In this document: positions 15,890 through 24,641 of the stretch, piece by piece | How positions within the stretch are numbered: position 1 is the first letter of the stretch | Layout of the letters: every line of letters starts with the position of its first letter | Source: CAYFKJ01 sp964528595 | GTDB taxonomy: Bacteria > Pseudomonadota > Alphaproteobacteria > UBA2966 | Assembly: GCA_964528595.1 (NCBI GenBank) | Contig: CAZGTM010000016.1 | Location: forward strand, 1 to 64,000 | Direction of reading: 5' to 3' | Length of the DNA stretch: 64,000 bases | Position numbers and translations under genes: made by a program | The notes under the pieces: model-generated | Databases searched by the model: none | Told to the model about the DNA's origin: nothing | The model's input: only the letters and a program-made list of their open reading frames with translations

Positions 15890-17215
15890 ATGTTGGCGGA
15901 AAACCGCGCGCCCACCAAGGACGAGATGGAGGACATCGAAACGGCGAGCCGCGATGAAATCGCCGCGGTCCAGACGGACCGCTTGAGGAAAACGCTGCGG
16001 CACGTTTACGACAACGTGCCCTTCTACAAGCAAAAGTACGACGAGGCTCACGTCCATCCCGACGACTTCCAGTATCTCGAGGACATCGCCAAGTTCCCCT
16101 TCACCACCAAGGCGGATCTCAGGGACAACTATCCCTTCGGCATGTTCGCCGTGCCGCGCGAAGACGTCATCCGCGTCCACGCATCATCGGGCACCACCGG
16201 TAAACCGACTGTCGTGGGTTACACCCAGAACGATATCGACAACTGGTCGGACCTGATGGCGCGCTCCATGCGGGCGGCCGGCGCCCGGGCGGGCGATATC
16301 ATCCACAACGCCTATGGTTATGGCCTATTTACCGGCGGTCTCGGGGCGCACTATGGGGCCGAACGCCTCAAAGCCACGGTGGTTCCCATGTCGGGCGGCA
16401 TGACCGAACGCCAGGTGCAGCTGATCGAGGACTTCGGCGCCGGCGTCATCATGGTGACGCCGAGCTACATGCTCTCCATCGCCGACGAGTATGAAACCCA
16501 GGGCCTGGATCCCAAGGAATCTTGCCTGCGCATCGGCATTTTTGGGGCGGAGCCCTGGACACCGGCCATGCGCGAGGAAATCGAGACCCGCATGGGCATC
16601 GACGCGGTCGACATCTATGGTCTTTCAGAGGTCATGGGTCCGGGCGTCGCCTGCGAGTGCATCGAGACCAAGGACGGTCTGCACATCTGGGAAGACCATT
16701 TCCTGCCCGAGATCATCGACCCCGCCAGCGGCGACGTGCAGGCCGACGGTGAACAGGGAGAATTGGTGTTTTCCAGCATCACCAAGGAAGCTTTTCCAGT
16801 GGTGCGCTACCGCACCCGGGACCTCACCAGTCTGATGCCCGGCACGGCGCGGACCCATCGCCGCATGGCCAAGATCACCGGCCGGTCGGACGACATGCTG
16901 ATCATCCGCGGCGTCAATGTCTTCCCCTCCCAGATCGAGGAAATCCTGCTAAAAGACAACCACATCGCGCCGCACTACCAGTTGGAAGTGAGCCGCGACG
17001 GCAATCTCGACAAACTGGCCGTGGTCACGGAGCTCAAATCCGAGCTCTACGGCGCGGGCTGGGAAGACGTCGCGAATACCGCCGCCAAGGACGTGGCCCA
17101 TCACATCAAGGCGATGGTCGGCGTCACGGCGGATATCCGCGTGGGCGAGGAAGGCGCCGTACCGCGCTCCATCGGCAAGGCACAGCGCGTCGTCGACCTG
17201 AGGAAGAAAGATTGA
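15890..17215 (+). CDS. paaK: Phenylacetate-CoA ligase
   Basis: A 441-residue adenylate-forming ligase that activates phenylacetate to phenylacetyl-CoA. The ATP motif is SSGTTGKPTVVGYT; the IYGLSEVMGPGVACEC segment and the GRSDDMLIIRGVNVFPSQIE hinge are characteristic of PaaK. It follows the thiolase directly and overlaps the next gene by four bases. The ring epoxidase genes paaABCDE are not in this window, so they must lie elsewhere if the pathway is complete. Confidence 0.9.
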   Translation: MLAENRAPTKDEMEDIETASRDEIAAVQTDRLRKTLRHVYDNVPFYKQKYDEAHVHPDDFQYLEDIAKFPFTTKADLRDNYPFGMFAVPREDVIRVHASSGTTGKPTVVGYTQNDIDNWSDLMARSMRAAGARAGDIIHNAYGYGLFTGGLGAHYGAERLKATVVPMSGGMTERQVQLIEDFGAGVIMVTPSYMLSIADEYETQGLDPKESCLRIGIFGAEPWTPAMREEIETRMGIDAVDIYGLSEVMGPGVACECIETKDGLHIWEDHFLPEIIDPASGDVQADGEQGELVFSSITKEAFPVVRYRTRDLTSLMPGTARTHRRMAKITGRSDDMLIIRGVNVFPSQIEEILLKDNHIAPHYQLEVSRDGNLDKLAVVTELKSELYGAGWEDVANTAAKDVAHHIKAMVGVTADIRVGEEGAVPRSIGKAQRVVDLRKKD

Positions 17216-18036
17216 CCTTCATCGCCGCCCAAATATCCGACCTCCACGTTTCCGAACGGGGCAAGGATGCGGACGGCAATTATCAAACCTGCGACCACCT
17301 GGCCCGGGCCGTCGCCCATATCATGGCGATGAACCCGCGGCCGGATATCGTGCTCGCCACCGGAGATCTGGTGGATTGGGCCAAGCCCGAGGAATACGAG
17401 GTTCTTAAGGAGCTCTTCGCCCCGCTCGACATGCCGCTCTACCTCATACCCGGCAACCATGATTCCAGGGAATATCTGCGGGCGGCCTTCCCCGGTCACG
17501 ACTACTTGCCGGCCGAGGGGTTCATAAACTACGCCGTGGAAGATTATCCGCTGCGCCTGGTCGGACTGGATAGCCAGATCGAAGGCGAGATCGGCGGCAC
17601 GATGTGCGCCGAACGGCTGGCCTGGCTGGACGCCACACTGTCGGCAGAGCCGACGCGGCCTACCTTGGTTTTCATGCACCATCCGCCGATCACCAGCGGC
17701 ATCGAGATCATGGACCGTCACGGCTTCGACAATCCCGCGCCGATGATGGAAGTCATCCGGCGTCATCCCCAGGTGGAGCGCGTCGTGGCCGGCCACCTGC
17801 ACCGCCCCATCACCGTCAGCTGGGCCGGCACTAGCGTCTCGGTCGCCCCCAGCACGGCCCACCAAATCGGCCTGGAAATGGGCGACGACGCCCCGCTGGT
17901 GCTGGTCATGGAGCCGCCCGCCGTCTACCTCCATACCTGGAACGAGGCTACCGGGCTGGTCACGCATACCTCGTACGTCGGCGAATACGAGGAACGGCTG
18001 CGTAAGGAAAAACTGGGCGGTAAGCCCGGCAATTGA
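17212..18036 (+). CDS. cpdA: CpdA-type 3',5'-cyclic AMP phosphodiesterase
   Basis: A 274-residue class III cyclic nucleotide phosphodiesterase of the metallophosphoesterase fold. The dimetal ligand blocks are all present: SDLHVS near the N-terminus, ATGDLVD, PGNHD, MHHPP and GHLHRP. The start is a TTG overlapping the paaK stop (TTGA), giving translational coupling to a catabolic ligase. A class III adenylate cyclase follows 85 bases downstream on the same strand, and this supports cAMP as substrate. Confidence 0.85.
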   Translation: MTFIAAQISDLHVSERGKDADGNYQTCDHLARAVAHIMAMNPRPDIVLATGDLVDWAKPEEYEVLKELFAPLDMPLYLIPGNHDSREYLRAAFPGHDYLPAEGFINYAVEDYPLRLVGLDSQIEGEIGGTMCAERLAWLDATLSAEPTRPTLVFMHHPPITSGIEIMDRHGFDNPAPMMEVIRRHPQVERVVAGHLHRPITVSWAGTSVSVAPSTAHQIGLEMGDDAPLVLVMEPPAVYLHTWNEATGLVTHTSYVGEYEERLRKEKLGGKPGN

Positions 18037-18121
18037 TCGGGAGCGTTGGGCCACGCAGGCTCGCACCAATACCGTAGATATCGTACAATCGCCCTCAGGG
18101 CTTGCTTGGGGGATCTTGGTA

Positions 18122-19870
18122 ATGAGTGAAGGCGGTGGGGACGAACGCCGGCTGTCGGCGATTCTTGCGGCCGATGTCGTCGGTTACACGCGCCTCATGG
18201 AGCAGGATACGGACGGCACCGTTGCCGCCTGGAAGGAAGCACGCTCCAGTGTCATCGATCCCAAGATAAACGGCTATTCCGGGCGCATCGTGAAACACAC
18301 CGGCGACGGATTTTTGGCTGAGTTTCCGACGGTTCAGGACGCCGTTACGTGCGCTGTTGAATTACAGGATGATTTGGCGGCCTGTCCCTTGGAATTCCGC
18401 ATGGGTGTCAACCTGGGTGACATCATCGATGACGGTGAGGACATCCACGGCGAAGGCGTCAACATTGCCGCCCGCATCGAGGCACTGGCTGAACCGGGCG
18501 CGATCTGCATTTCCGGCGGCGTCTTTGAGCAGGTACGAAACAGGCTGGATTACGAATTCGAGGATCTTGGCGAACACGAGGTCAAGCACGTTTCAGCGCC
18601 AATCAGGGTTTACAGCGTTTCAACCGTTGAAGCTGAGGCGCCCTCCACCGAGTCCAAAGCGAATCCCACCGCGTCCGCTGAGTCCGACAAGCCGTCCCTG
18701 GCCGTCCTGCCGTTCGACAACATGTCCGGCGACCCGGAACAGGAGTATTTCGTCGACGGCGTCACCGAAGACATCATCACCGAGCTTTCCCGCAATCGCT
18801 GGATGACAGTGATCGCACGTAACACCACGTTCACCTACAGGGGCCGGGCGGTAAACGTCGCCGAGGTGGCGAGGGAACTGGACGTCCGATACATCATCGA
18901 GGGCAGCGTGCGCAAATCCGGCGACCGCATGCGCATCAACGTTCAGTTGATAGAGGGCAGTTCCGGCAATCATGTATGGGCCGAACGCTACGACCGGCAG
19001 GTCGTCGACATCTTCGACCTGCAGGACGAGATCACCCGCAATATCGCGGCGGCCGTCGAGCCCGAGGTCTTCGCCCTGGAAGGGCACAATGCCTCCAAAC
19101 GCGATCCCTCCCAGATTTCGGCCTGGGAAACCCTGATGAAGGCGCGAACCCATTTTTGGCAGCTCAACAAGTCCGATACCGACGAAGCCATCCGCCTCAT
19201 GCGCAAGGTGGTCGAAGATTTTCCCGATCTCCCCTTCGCCAGCAGCGCGCTGGCCTTCATGTACATCGTTTCCATTCACATGGGATGGCGCGTCCGGGAT
19301 CCCGAACTGGAGGAGGCCGAGCGTTTGGCGCGCAAGGCCGCGGCCATGGACGCGCGGGATTCCTGGGCGCACATCGCGCTGGGTTATCTGCAGATAATGC
19401 ACCGCAATCCGGACAGCGCCATTAACGAACTCACCCGCGCGCTCGATCTCAATCCCAACAGCGCCACCGCCTTCGGCTATCGGGGTTTGGCCAAGGGCTT
19501 CGGCGGGAACTGTGACGACGCCCTGGCTGACATCGAACAGGCCCTGCGCCTCAGCCCGAGGGATCCCCAGGTGCCCTATTTCATTGCTTCAAAAGCGGTC
19601 GCCCATTTTGTCGGCGGCCAATACGAGGAAGCCTCCAAGTGCATGGATCTTGCGCTGCAGGACCGTCCGGATTTCCCCGGCGCCTATCGCATCAAGGCCG
19701 TGGCGCTGGCTCATCTGGGTCGGATTGACGAGGCCCGCGAGATCATGGACCGGTATAAAGTCCTCTATCCCGACAGCACGCTCGCGTTGATCGAGGCGAC
19801 CCAACCTTACGCGGTAAAGGAAGATCTGGACAAATTAATTGAGGGCTTGAGGCTGGCCGGTCTCGAGTAG
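18122..19870 (+). CDS. Soluble class III adenylate/guanylate cyclase with TolB-like and TPR regions
   Basis: A 582-residue multidomain protein. Residues 10-165 are a class III cyclase domain with metal aspartates Asp18 and Asp62 (HTGDGF) and the transition-state pair Asn114/Arg118 (GVNIAARIE). Residues about 190-320 match the TolB-like N-terminal region common in such cyclases (LAVLPFDNMSGDPEQEYFVD). The remainder to the C-terminus is a run of tetratricopeptide repeats. No transmembrane segment is seen. The ATG at 18122 is preferred over a TTG six bases earlier because the G-rich ribosome site is better spaced. TPRs suggest regulation by protein partners. Confidence 0.88.
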   Translation: MSEGGGDERRLSAILAADVVGYTRLMEQDTDGTVAAWKEARSSVIDPKINGYSGRIVKHTGDGFLAEFPTVQDAVTCAVELQDDLAACPLEFRMGVNLGDIIDDGEDIHGEGVNIAARIEALAEPGAICISGGVFEQVRNRLDYEFEDLGEHEVKHVSAPIRVYSVSTVEAEAPSTESKANPTASAESDKPSLAVLPFDNMSGDPEQEYFVDGVTEDIITELSRNRWMTVIARNTTFTYRGRAVNVAEVARELDVRYIIEGSVRKSGDRMRINVQLIEGSSGNHVWAERYDRQVVDIFDLQDEITRNIAAAVEPEVFALEGHNASKRDPSQISAWETLMKARTHFWQLNKSDTDEAIRLMRKVVEDFPDLPFASSALAFMYIVSIHMGWRVRDPELEEAERLARKAAAMDARDSWAHIALGYLQIMHRNPDSAINELTRALDLNPNSATAFGYRGLAKGFGGNCDDALADIEQALRLSPRDPQVPYFIASKAVAHFVGGQYEEASKCMDLALQDRPDFPGAYRIKAVALAHLGRIDEAREIMDRYKVLYPDSTLALIEATQPYAVKEDLDKLIEGLRLAGLE

Positions 19871-19880
19871 GGTCGAATAA

Positions 19881-21086
19881 ATGCCCCAATCTCTTTACGG
19901 CGTGCGAGTCGTCGACTTTACGCAGATCATCGCCGGACCGGCGACGACGCGGCAACTGGCGCTGCACGGGGCCGACGTCATCAAGATCGAAACACCGGAT
20001 GGCGGCGATATCATGCGCGGCATGATGGCCGATGGCGCTCTCGCCGAATGCAAAATCTCCCCTATGTTTCAATATCTTAACGGCGGCAAGCGCAGCCTGG
20101 CGCTGAACCTAAAATCAGTGGAGGGGATCAACCTAGCCCGCGAGTTGATCGACCGGGCCGATGTCGTGGTGGACAATTTCCGGCCCGGCGTGATGGCCCG
20201 GCTGGGCCTCGATCCCGACGATTGCCGCCAGCGCAATCCGGGACTGGTCTGGTGCGCCATCAGCGGTTATGGCCAAACCGGGCCCAAGGCGGGGCTCGCC
20301 GCTTATGACGGCCCCCTGCAGGCCGACACCGGCATCATGTCCGTCAATGGCCTGCCGGACGGCGATCCCACCAGGCTCGGTATCATGGCCATCGACATGT
20401 ACGCTGGTTTGATGGCGGCAACCGCCATCTTCTCGGCTCTGCTGCGGCGCGCGGCCACCGGCGAGGGTCAGTTCATCGACGCTTCGCTGCTGGACGGCGC
20501 CTTGCACCTCATGGCGCCGCAAATCATGAACTACGCCAACGGCGGCCATGTGCCGGGCCGCAACGGCAACCGCACCGAGGCCGGTTTGCCGACCGACAAC
20601 CTGTATCCCACGGCGACGGACGGCATTCTGATTACCGCCATCAACGACGCCCAGGTCGCGAACCTGCTCAAGACCCTCGGTCGCGACGATCTGGCTGACG
20701 ATCCCCGCTGCCTCACCACTGAGACCCGCATGGAGCACAGGGATTTTGTCGAAAGCGTCATCCGCGACGCCCTAGCTGGCGATACGGCGGAGAATTGGGA
20801 GGTCAAGATCAGGGACGCGGGCATTCCCTGCGCCCGGGTGCGAACCGTGCCGGAGGTCGTCGAGGATCCGCAACTGGCGGCAGGAGAACGGCTGGTCGAA
20901 GCGCCGGTGCCACAAGGCGTTGCCGCCGATCCCGCTATTATCTTGTCAGGCGGCTATCGGGCCGATGGCGACGGTCCGGTCTGCCGCGCCGCCCCTTTAC
21001 ACGGCGGCGATACGGAAGCGGTCCTGCGCGAATTGGGCCGGACGGATGAGGACATTGCCGGTCTCAGACGAGCCGGCGTCGTCTAG
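19881..21086 (+). CDS. CaiB/BaiF family CoA-transferase
   Basis: A 401-residue class III CoA-transferase, moving CoA between carboxylic acids. The N-terminal VRVVDFTQIIAGP segment, DVIKIETPDGGD and the NFRPGVMARLGLD block with the following GYGQTGP are typical. The expected active-site aspartate lies in the AYDGPLQADTGIMS segment. It starts ten bases after the cyclase stop, so it may be on the same transcript, and ends 23 bases from a converging gene. The acyl substrate is unknown. Confidence 0.87.
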   Translation: MPQSLYGVRVVDFTQIIAGPATTRQLALHGADVIKIETPDGGDIMRGMMADGALAECKISPMFQYLNGGKRSLALNLKSVEGINLARELIDRADVVVDNFRPGVMARLGLDPDDCRQRNPGLVWCAISGYGQTGPKAGLAAYDGPLQADTGIMSVNGLPDGDPTRLGIMAIDMYAGLMAATAIFSALLRRAATGEGQFIDASLLDGALHLMAPQIMNYANGGHVPGRNGNRTEAGLPTDNLYPTATDGILITAINDAQVANLLKTLGRDDLADDPRCLTTETRMEHRDFVESVIRDALAGDTAENWEVKIRDAGIPCARVRTVPEVVEDPQLAAGERLVEAPVPQGVAADPAIILSGGYRADGDGPVCRAAPLHGGDTEAVLRELGRTDEDIAGLRRAGVV

Positions 21087-21109
21087 GTCTCCGGCAAGAA
21101 CAAACAGGC

Positions 21110-21388
21110 TCATTCAGCCTCACTCGCTTGAACAGCCTCGGCGGCGTCCGCACTGGTGACGACCGGCACGATTTCAAACTCCACGAGATCGGACCAGTTC
21201 GCCGTCCAGCGCTGCAGCAGAGCCTCATCGTCGCATTCCATGATCTGGAAACACCGCTCAAGGTCGGCGCTGACCCACGACTCCACGAACGCCAACCCCT
21301 CGGGCAACATGCGTCCCTCCTCCCGGAAGCGCGCGTAGACCGGCTTGGCGTCCTGATTGCGGAAGGTTTCGATCACCATGAACTGCAC
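21110..21388 (-). CDS. DUF3303-type small protein
   Basis: A 92-residue protein with the layout of DUF3303: MVIETFRN at the start, GRMLPEGLAFVESWV in the middle, then MECDDEALLQRW. These are ferredoxin-like alpha/beta proteins of unknown role. It begins 14 bases after the stop of the membrane cyclase on the same strand and is probably co-transcribed with it. Confidence 0.75.
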   Translation of the reverse strand: MQFMVIETFRNQDAKPVYARFREEGRMLPEGLAFVESWVSADLERCFQIMECDDEALLQRWTANWSDLVEFEIVPVVTSADAAEAVQASEAE

Positions 21389-21402
21389 GGCAATTTCTCC
21401 TG

Positions 21403-23082
21403 TCAGGCCGGCACCGTTTCCTTCGCCGTTGCGAGATTGATCTTCGAGGGATCGTCGATCACCCAGATGCGGACGTTGCCGTCGCGGCCGCGCACGTCGA
21501 CGGTTTCATGCTGGAAACCGCCGAGGTCGATGCCGGCTTTTTCCGCCGTGATGGCCGAGACGATCAGCGGGACGCCGAACTCCTTGCACTTGGCCTCGAG
21601 GCGGGCCGCGATGTTCACATGATCGCCGATGGCCGAAATGATCGGGTGGTCGGGCGGTCCCATGCTGCCGACGATGGCCTCGCCGCTGTGGATGCCGATA
21701 CCGATGGCGAGCGGTGTCGGCAATTCGGCCTTCAGCCGTTCGTTCAACTCCGCGATCCGCCGCATCATGGCCTTGGCGCCCTCGATGGCTTCCCTGGCGC
21801 CCTGTTGGATGCCGGAGTTCAAGCCGTAGATCGCCATCAGGCCGTCGCCGTTGAACTGGGCGTAATGGCCGTTGGTTTCCTGGAGTGCGCCGTCGATGGC
21901 GGCGAAGAACTGGTTGAGGACAAAGACGAAATCATAAGGCAAACGCCCCTCGGAAAGCCCCGTCGAGCCGCGCAAATCGACGAACACGAAAGCGACTTCG
22001 ACCTCCTGGCCGGCCAGATAACCAGGCTGCTCGAAGCCGTCCGACGCGGTGGCCTCGGGAGACAGCAGAGGGGCGATCTCAAGATCGACCTTGGGCCGCA
22101 CCTGGCAGGCCAACCGGACCGAGGGCGGCGCCGAGATGCGCTCCAACACCTTGACCTCGTTTTCGTCGGGCGGCGTGAGCCAGTCCGCCCCGCGCCCCAC
22201 ACGGACCCGGCAGGTCGAACAGCGTCCCCGCCCGCCACACACCGAAGCGTGGGGAATGCCGCCCGCCCGCAAAGATTCCAACACCGTCGCGCCCGGGATC
22301 GCCGTGATTTCCTGACCACCCTGGTAATGCAGCACCAGCGGCGTTTCGCGTTTGGCGATGGCCAACCTGATCCAGCGGGCGCCGAATATCAGGCCGATCA
22401 GAATCAAATAGCCGATGCAGAGATTGGTCATCCAGCCCATCGCCGCCGTCAGCATTCCGTCCGTAAAGCCGGACTCTTTCACAAGGGCACCGAGCCACTC
22501 CTGATCGGCCGCCATTTGTTGCGCCCGGTTGCCGGAGGCCATGTACCCGGACAGCGACATCACGGGCCAGCCGACCGCCAGGCCCAACGCCCAGCCCTGA
22601 TAGCGCTGGTATCGCGGTTTCAGCCGCGCCCAGGTGTGAAGACCGATACAGCCGTGGAACCAGACAAGCAGAACCAGAGCGACCTGAATGACCCCGAATT
22701 CGGGACTGACCACGAACAACGCGACCATTTCGAGCGCGTAGCCCGTCTTCAGGCCCATGATCTCGACCAGGCCGCGGGTTGCTGCAACGTGGCCGAACAA
22801 CAACAGCGGGATCAGAAGACCGAGGATGTTTTGCGTCGCCTCCCACGGCTTCATGCGCAGGGTTTGGCGAAAGAACAGCGATTTCAACGATAAACTGGTG
22901 TGGGTCAGAAACGCGCCCACCAACAAAACGGTTCCGGGCAAAGTGCGCCAGGGCCGCGTCGTGAATTGCGATGACGCGTCCATCGCCTCGAACGAGAACA
23001 AGCCCATCGAAGCGTTAAACAGGTGACCCGTGACGAACACCAGCAAGACCATGCCGGAATAGAGCCGAATACGCGCGACCAT
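21403..23082 (-). CDS. Membrane class III adenylate cyclase with His-rich FrdC-like anchor and 2Fe-2S ferredoxin domain
   Basis: A 559-residue protein with three parts. Residues 1-240 hold about six transmembrane helices with histidines suited to haem ligation (His20, His61, His98, His143, His149), like dihaem cytochrome b anchors of succinate/fumarate oxidoreductases. Residues 248-335 are a plant-type 2Fe-2S ferredoxin domain (Cys282, 288, 291, 326; CX5CX2C and a distal Cys). Residues 360-540 are a cyclase catalytic domain with Asp369, Asp413 and Asn490/Arg494 in place. I infer an inner-membrane cAMP synthase controlled by electron-transport redox state. A quinone-responsive dihaem cyclase, CyaC, is known from Sinorhizobium meliloti. 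The ATG at 23082 is chosen over the TTG just before it. Confidence 0.85.
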   Translation of the reverse strand: MVARIRLYSGMVLLVFVTGHLFNASMGLFSFEAMDASSQFTTRPWRTLPGTVLLVGAFLTHTSLSLKSLFFRQTLRMKPWEATQNILGLLIPLLLFGHVAATRGLVEIMGLKTGYALEMVALFVVSPEFGVIQVALVLLVWFHGCIGLHTWARLKPRYQRYQGWALGLAVGWPVMSLSGYMASGNRAQQMAADQEWLGALVKESGFTDGMLTAAMGWMTNLCIGYLILIGLIFGARWIRLAIAKRETPLVLHYQGGQEITAIPGATVLESLRAGGIPHASVCGGRGRCSTCRVRVGRGADWLTPPDENEVKVLERISAPPSVRLACQVRPKVDLEIAPLLSPEATASDGFEQPGYLAGQEVEVAFVFVDLRGSTGLSEGRLPYDFVFVLNQFFAAIDGALQETNGHYAQFNGDGLMAIYGLNSGIQQGAREAIEGAKAMMRRIAELNERLKAELPTPLAIGIGIHSGEAIVGSMGPPDHPIISAIGDHVNIAARLEAKCKEFGVPLIVSAITAEKAGIDLGGFQHETVDVRGRDGNVRIWVIDDPSKINLATAKETVPA

Positions 23083-23135
23083 CAATCCCCCCCAAGGGTT
23101 AGAACTCGGGCGAATGATACCTCGTTTCGAAGCCG

Positions 23136-23951
23136 TTAGACAGGCTCGGCGAGGTACAATTCACGCCGGATCAGCCCTCGCTCGAGGGCTGCGATCTTGG
23201 CTCGGTGGCGGTTTAGTCGGGCAACGAAATCATCTCCATCGTGCAGCGGCGACAGTTCGGTGGCACGCGCCTCCTCCTCGAGCACCGAACGGCGTGCGGT
23301 CGCGAGAAAGGTGTTCGTCAGGTCTTGGGTCGACGTCAAATGCCAGCCTGTATCCGCCAGCAACGCCGGGTAATCGCCTTCCATATCCATGAAGGGCGGG
23401 CCGGCGGCGACGGCGAGTTCAACCGCGGACGGCGGCAAGTCAGGCACCATAAAGATGACGGAGAACGCCATTTTGGCGCCGGGCCGTATGACGCGCCGGC
23501 AGTTTTGCAGAACTTCGCGTTTGGATTTCAAACAGCAGAGTACGTCCGCATGGTGCACGGCGTCGAATACGGCGTCAGCGAACGGTAAATGCGCGCCATC
23601 AGCCAGGAGGCCAAAACAACGGCCACCCAGCCCGTCGGTTCGCGCCCTGTCGTTTGCGATCCGTATACCGGAAATCGGCAAGTCGGTCAGGACGGCGTCG
23701 CACCCTGAGCTCTCAGCCATGTGTAACGAAGGCCAGCCGGACCCCGCGCCGATTTCCAGCAGCCGTGTGTTGGGGCCGAGGCCGAGCAGCTTAGTTATTT
23801 CGCGAACTTCGTCCAACGTGGCCCAGCTCGTGGCGCCGTAACGGCAGCCGCAGGTGATTTCCTCGACCTCCAGCATGGCGGGCGACTGGGCGCGGCGATA
23901 GACGTCGATAAAGCGGGTGGTATCCTGGATTTCCTGCGGGCTGCGGGCCAC
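23136..23951 (-). CDS. Class I SAM-dependent methyltransferase
   Basis: A 271-residue Rossmann methyltransferase with motif I LLEIGAGSGWPS and a following acidic TDLPIS segment; the C-terminal third is helical and charged. The start is a GTG four bases after the iscX stop, so it is the last gene of the Fe-S assembly operon. A cysteine-containing segment (VEEITCGCRYG) near residue 30 precedes the fold. Substrate unknown; a link to Fe-S metabolism rests only on position. Confidence 0.8.
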   Translation of the reverse strand: MARSPQEIQDTTRFIDVYRRAQSPAMLEVEEITCGCRYGATSWATLDEVREITKLLGLGPNTRLLEIGAGSGWPSLHMAESSGCDAVLTDLPISGIRIANDRARTDGLGGRCFGLLADGAHLPFADAVFDAVHHADVLCCLKSKREVLQNCRRVIRPGAKMAFSVIFMVPDLPPSAVELAVAAGPPFMDMEGDYPALLADTGWHLTSTQDLTNTFLATARRSVLEEEARATELSPLHDGDDFVARLNRHRAKIAALERGLIRRELYLAEPV

Positions 23952-23954
23952 GGA

Positions 23955-24155
23955 CTAGTCGCGCTCGTCGAGCCAGGCCATCTGGATGGCCTCGAGTATT
24001 TTTTCGTTAGAGCGATTGGGATCGTCGCTGAAGTCCGGCAGTTCGGTGACCCAGCGATGCAGATCGGTGAAGCGCATGTTGACGACATCCACATCCGGGT
24101 ACGCGTCTTCCAGCTCAATCGCGATATCGTTGACGTCGGTCCACTTGAGCTGCAT
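23955..24155 (-). CDS. iscX: IscX (Fe-S cluster assembly accessory protein)
   Basis: A 66-residue acidic protein with the IscX pattern: LKWTDVNDIAIELEDAYPD at the start and MRFTDLHRWV in the middle, ending in AIQMAWLDERD. IscX binds IscS and modulates sulfur transfer and iron delivery. It follows fdx on the same strand, the usual position. Confidence 0.93.
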   Translation of the reverse strand: MQLKWTDVNDIAIELEDAYPDVDVVNMRFTDLHRWVTELPDFSDDPNRSNEKILEAIQMAWLDERD

Positions 24156-24179
24156 ATCGCCCCCTTTATCTTGTTCTCG

Positions 24180-24515
24180 TCAGGCGTCCACCATCATGTT
24201 GCGTGTGGCCGCCGGCAAGGTCACTTTCAGACCGTCCAGTTCCTCGGTAATGATGATCTGGCAGCCCAGCCGCGAGGTATGCGTCAGGGCGAACGCCAGA
24301 TCCAGCATGTCTTCTTCGTCCTCGGTCGCCTCGGGCAAGTCGTCGAAAAAATCGTCGTCAACGATAACGTGACAGGTCGAACAGGCCAGCGAGCCTTCGC
24401 AAGCCCCTTCCAGGTCGATCTTGTTGCGGTGGGCGATCTCCAGCACCGAAAGGCCAAGGGGCGCATCGACCTCTTTGGCGTTTCCTTGCGGGTCGATGAA
24501 AGTCATCTTAGGCAC
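24180..24515 (-). CDS. fdx: ISC-type 2Fe-2S ferredoxin
   Basis: A 111-residue adrenodoxin-like ferredoxin. Cluster ligands are Cys39, Cys45, Cys48 (CX5CX2C) and Cys85, with the HTSRLGCQI segment of the ISC subgroup. It supplies electrons for cluster assembly on IscU. The GTG start at 24515 has GGAG seven bases upstream; an ATG three codons later lacks this. It lies between hscA and iscX. Confidence 0.93.
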   Translation of the reverse strand: MPKMTFIDPQGNAKEVDAPLGLSVLEIAHRNKIDLEGACEGSLACSTCHVIVDDDFFDDLPEATEDEEDMLDLAFALTHTSRLGCQIIITEELDGLKVTLPAATRNMMVDA

Positions 24516-24641
24516 GGGCTAACTCCGAAAACTTGCAGTGGTACAAAACGGACCGAGGGACGGGTCGCGGAACGCGGTACGACATAGCGCGGACGGCACA
24601 CAATTACCAGACCGCTTTAGTGCGACCGATCGCCGCAAAAT

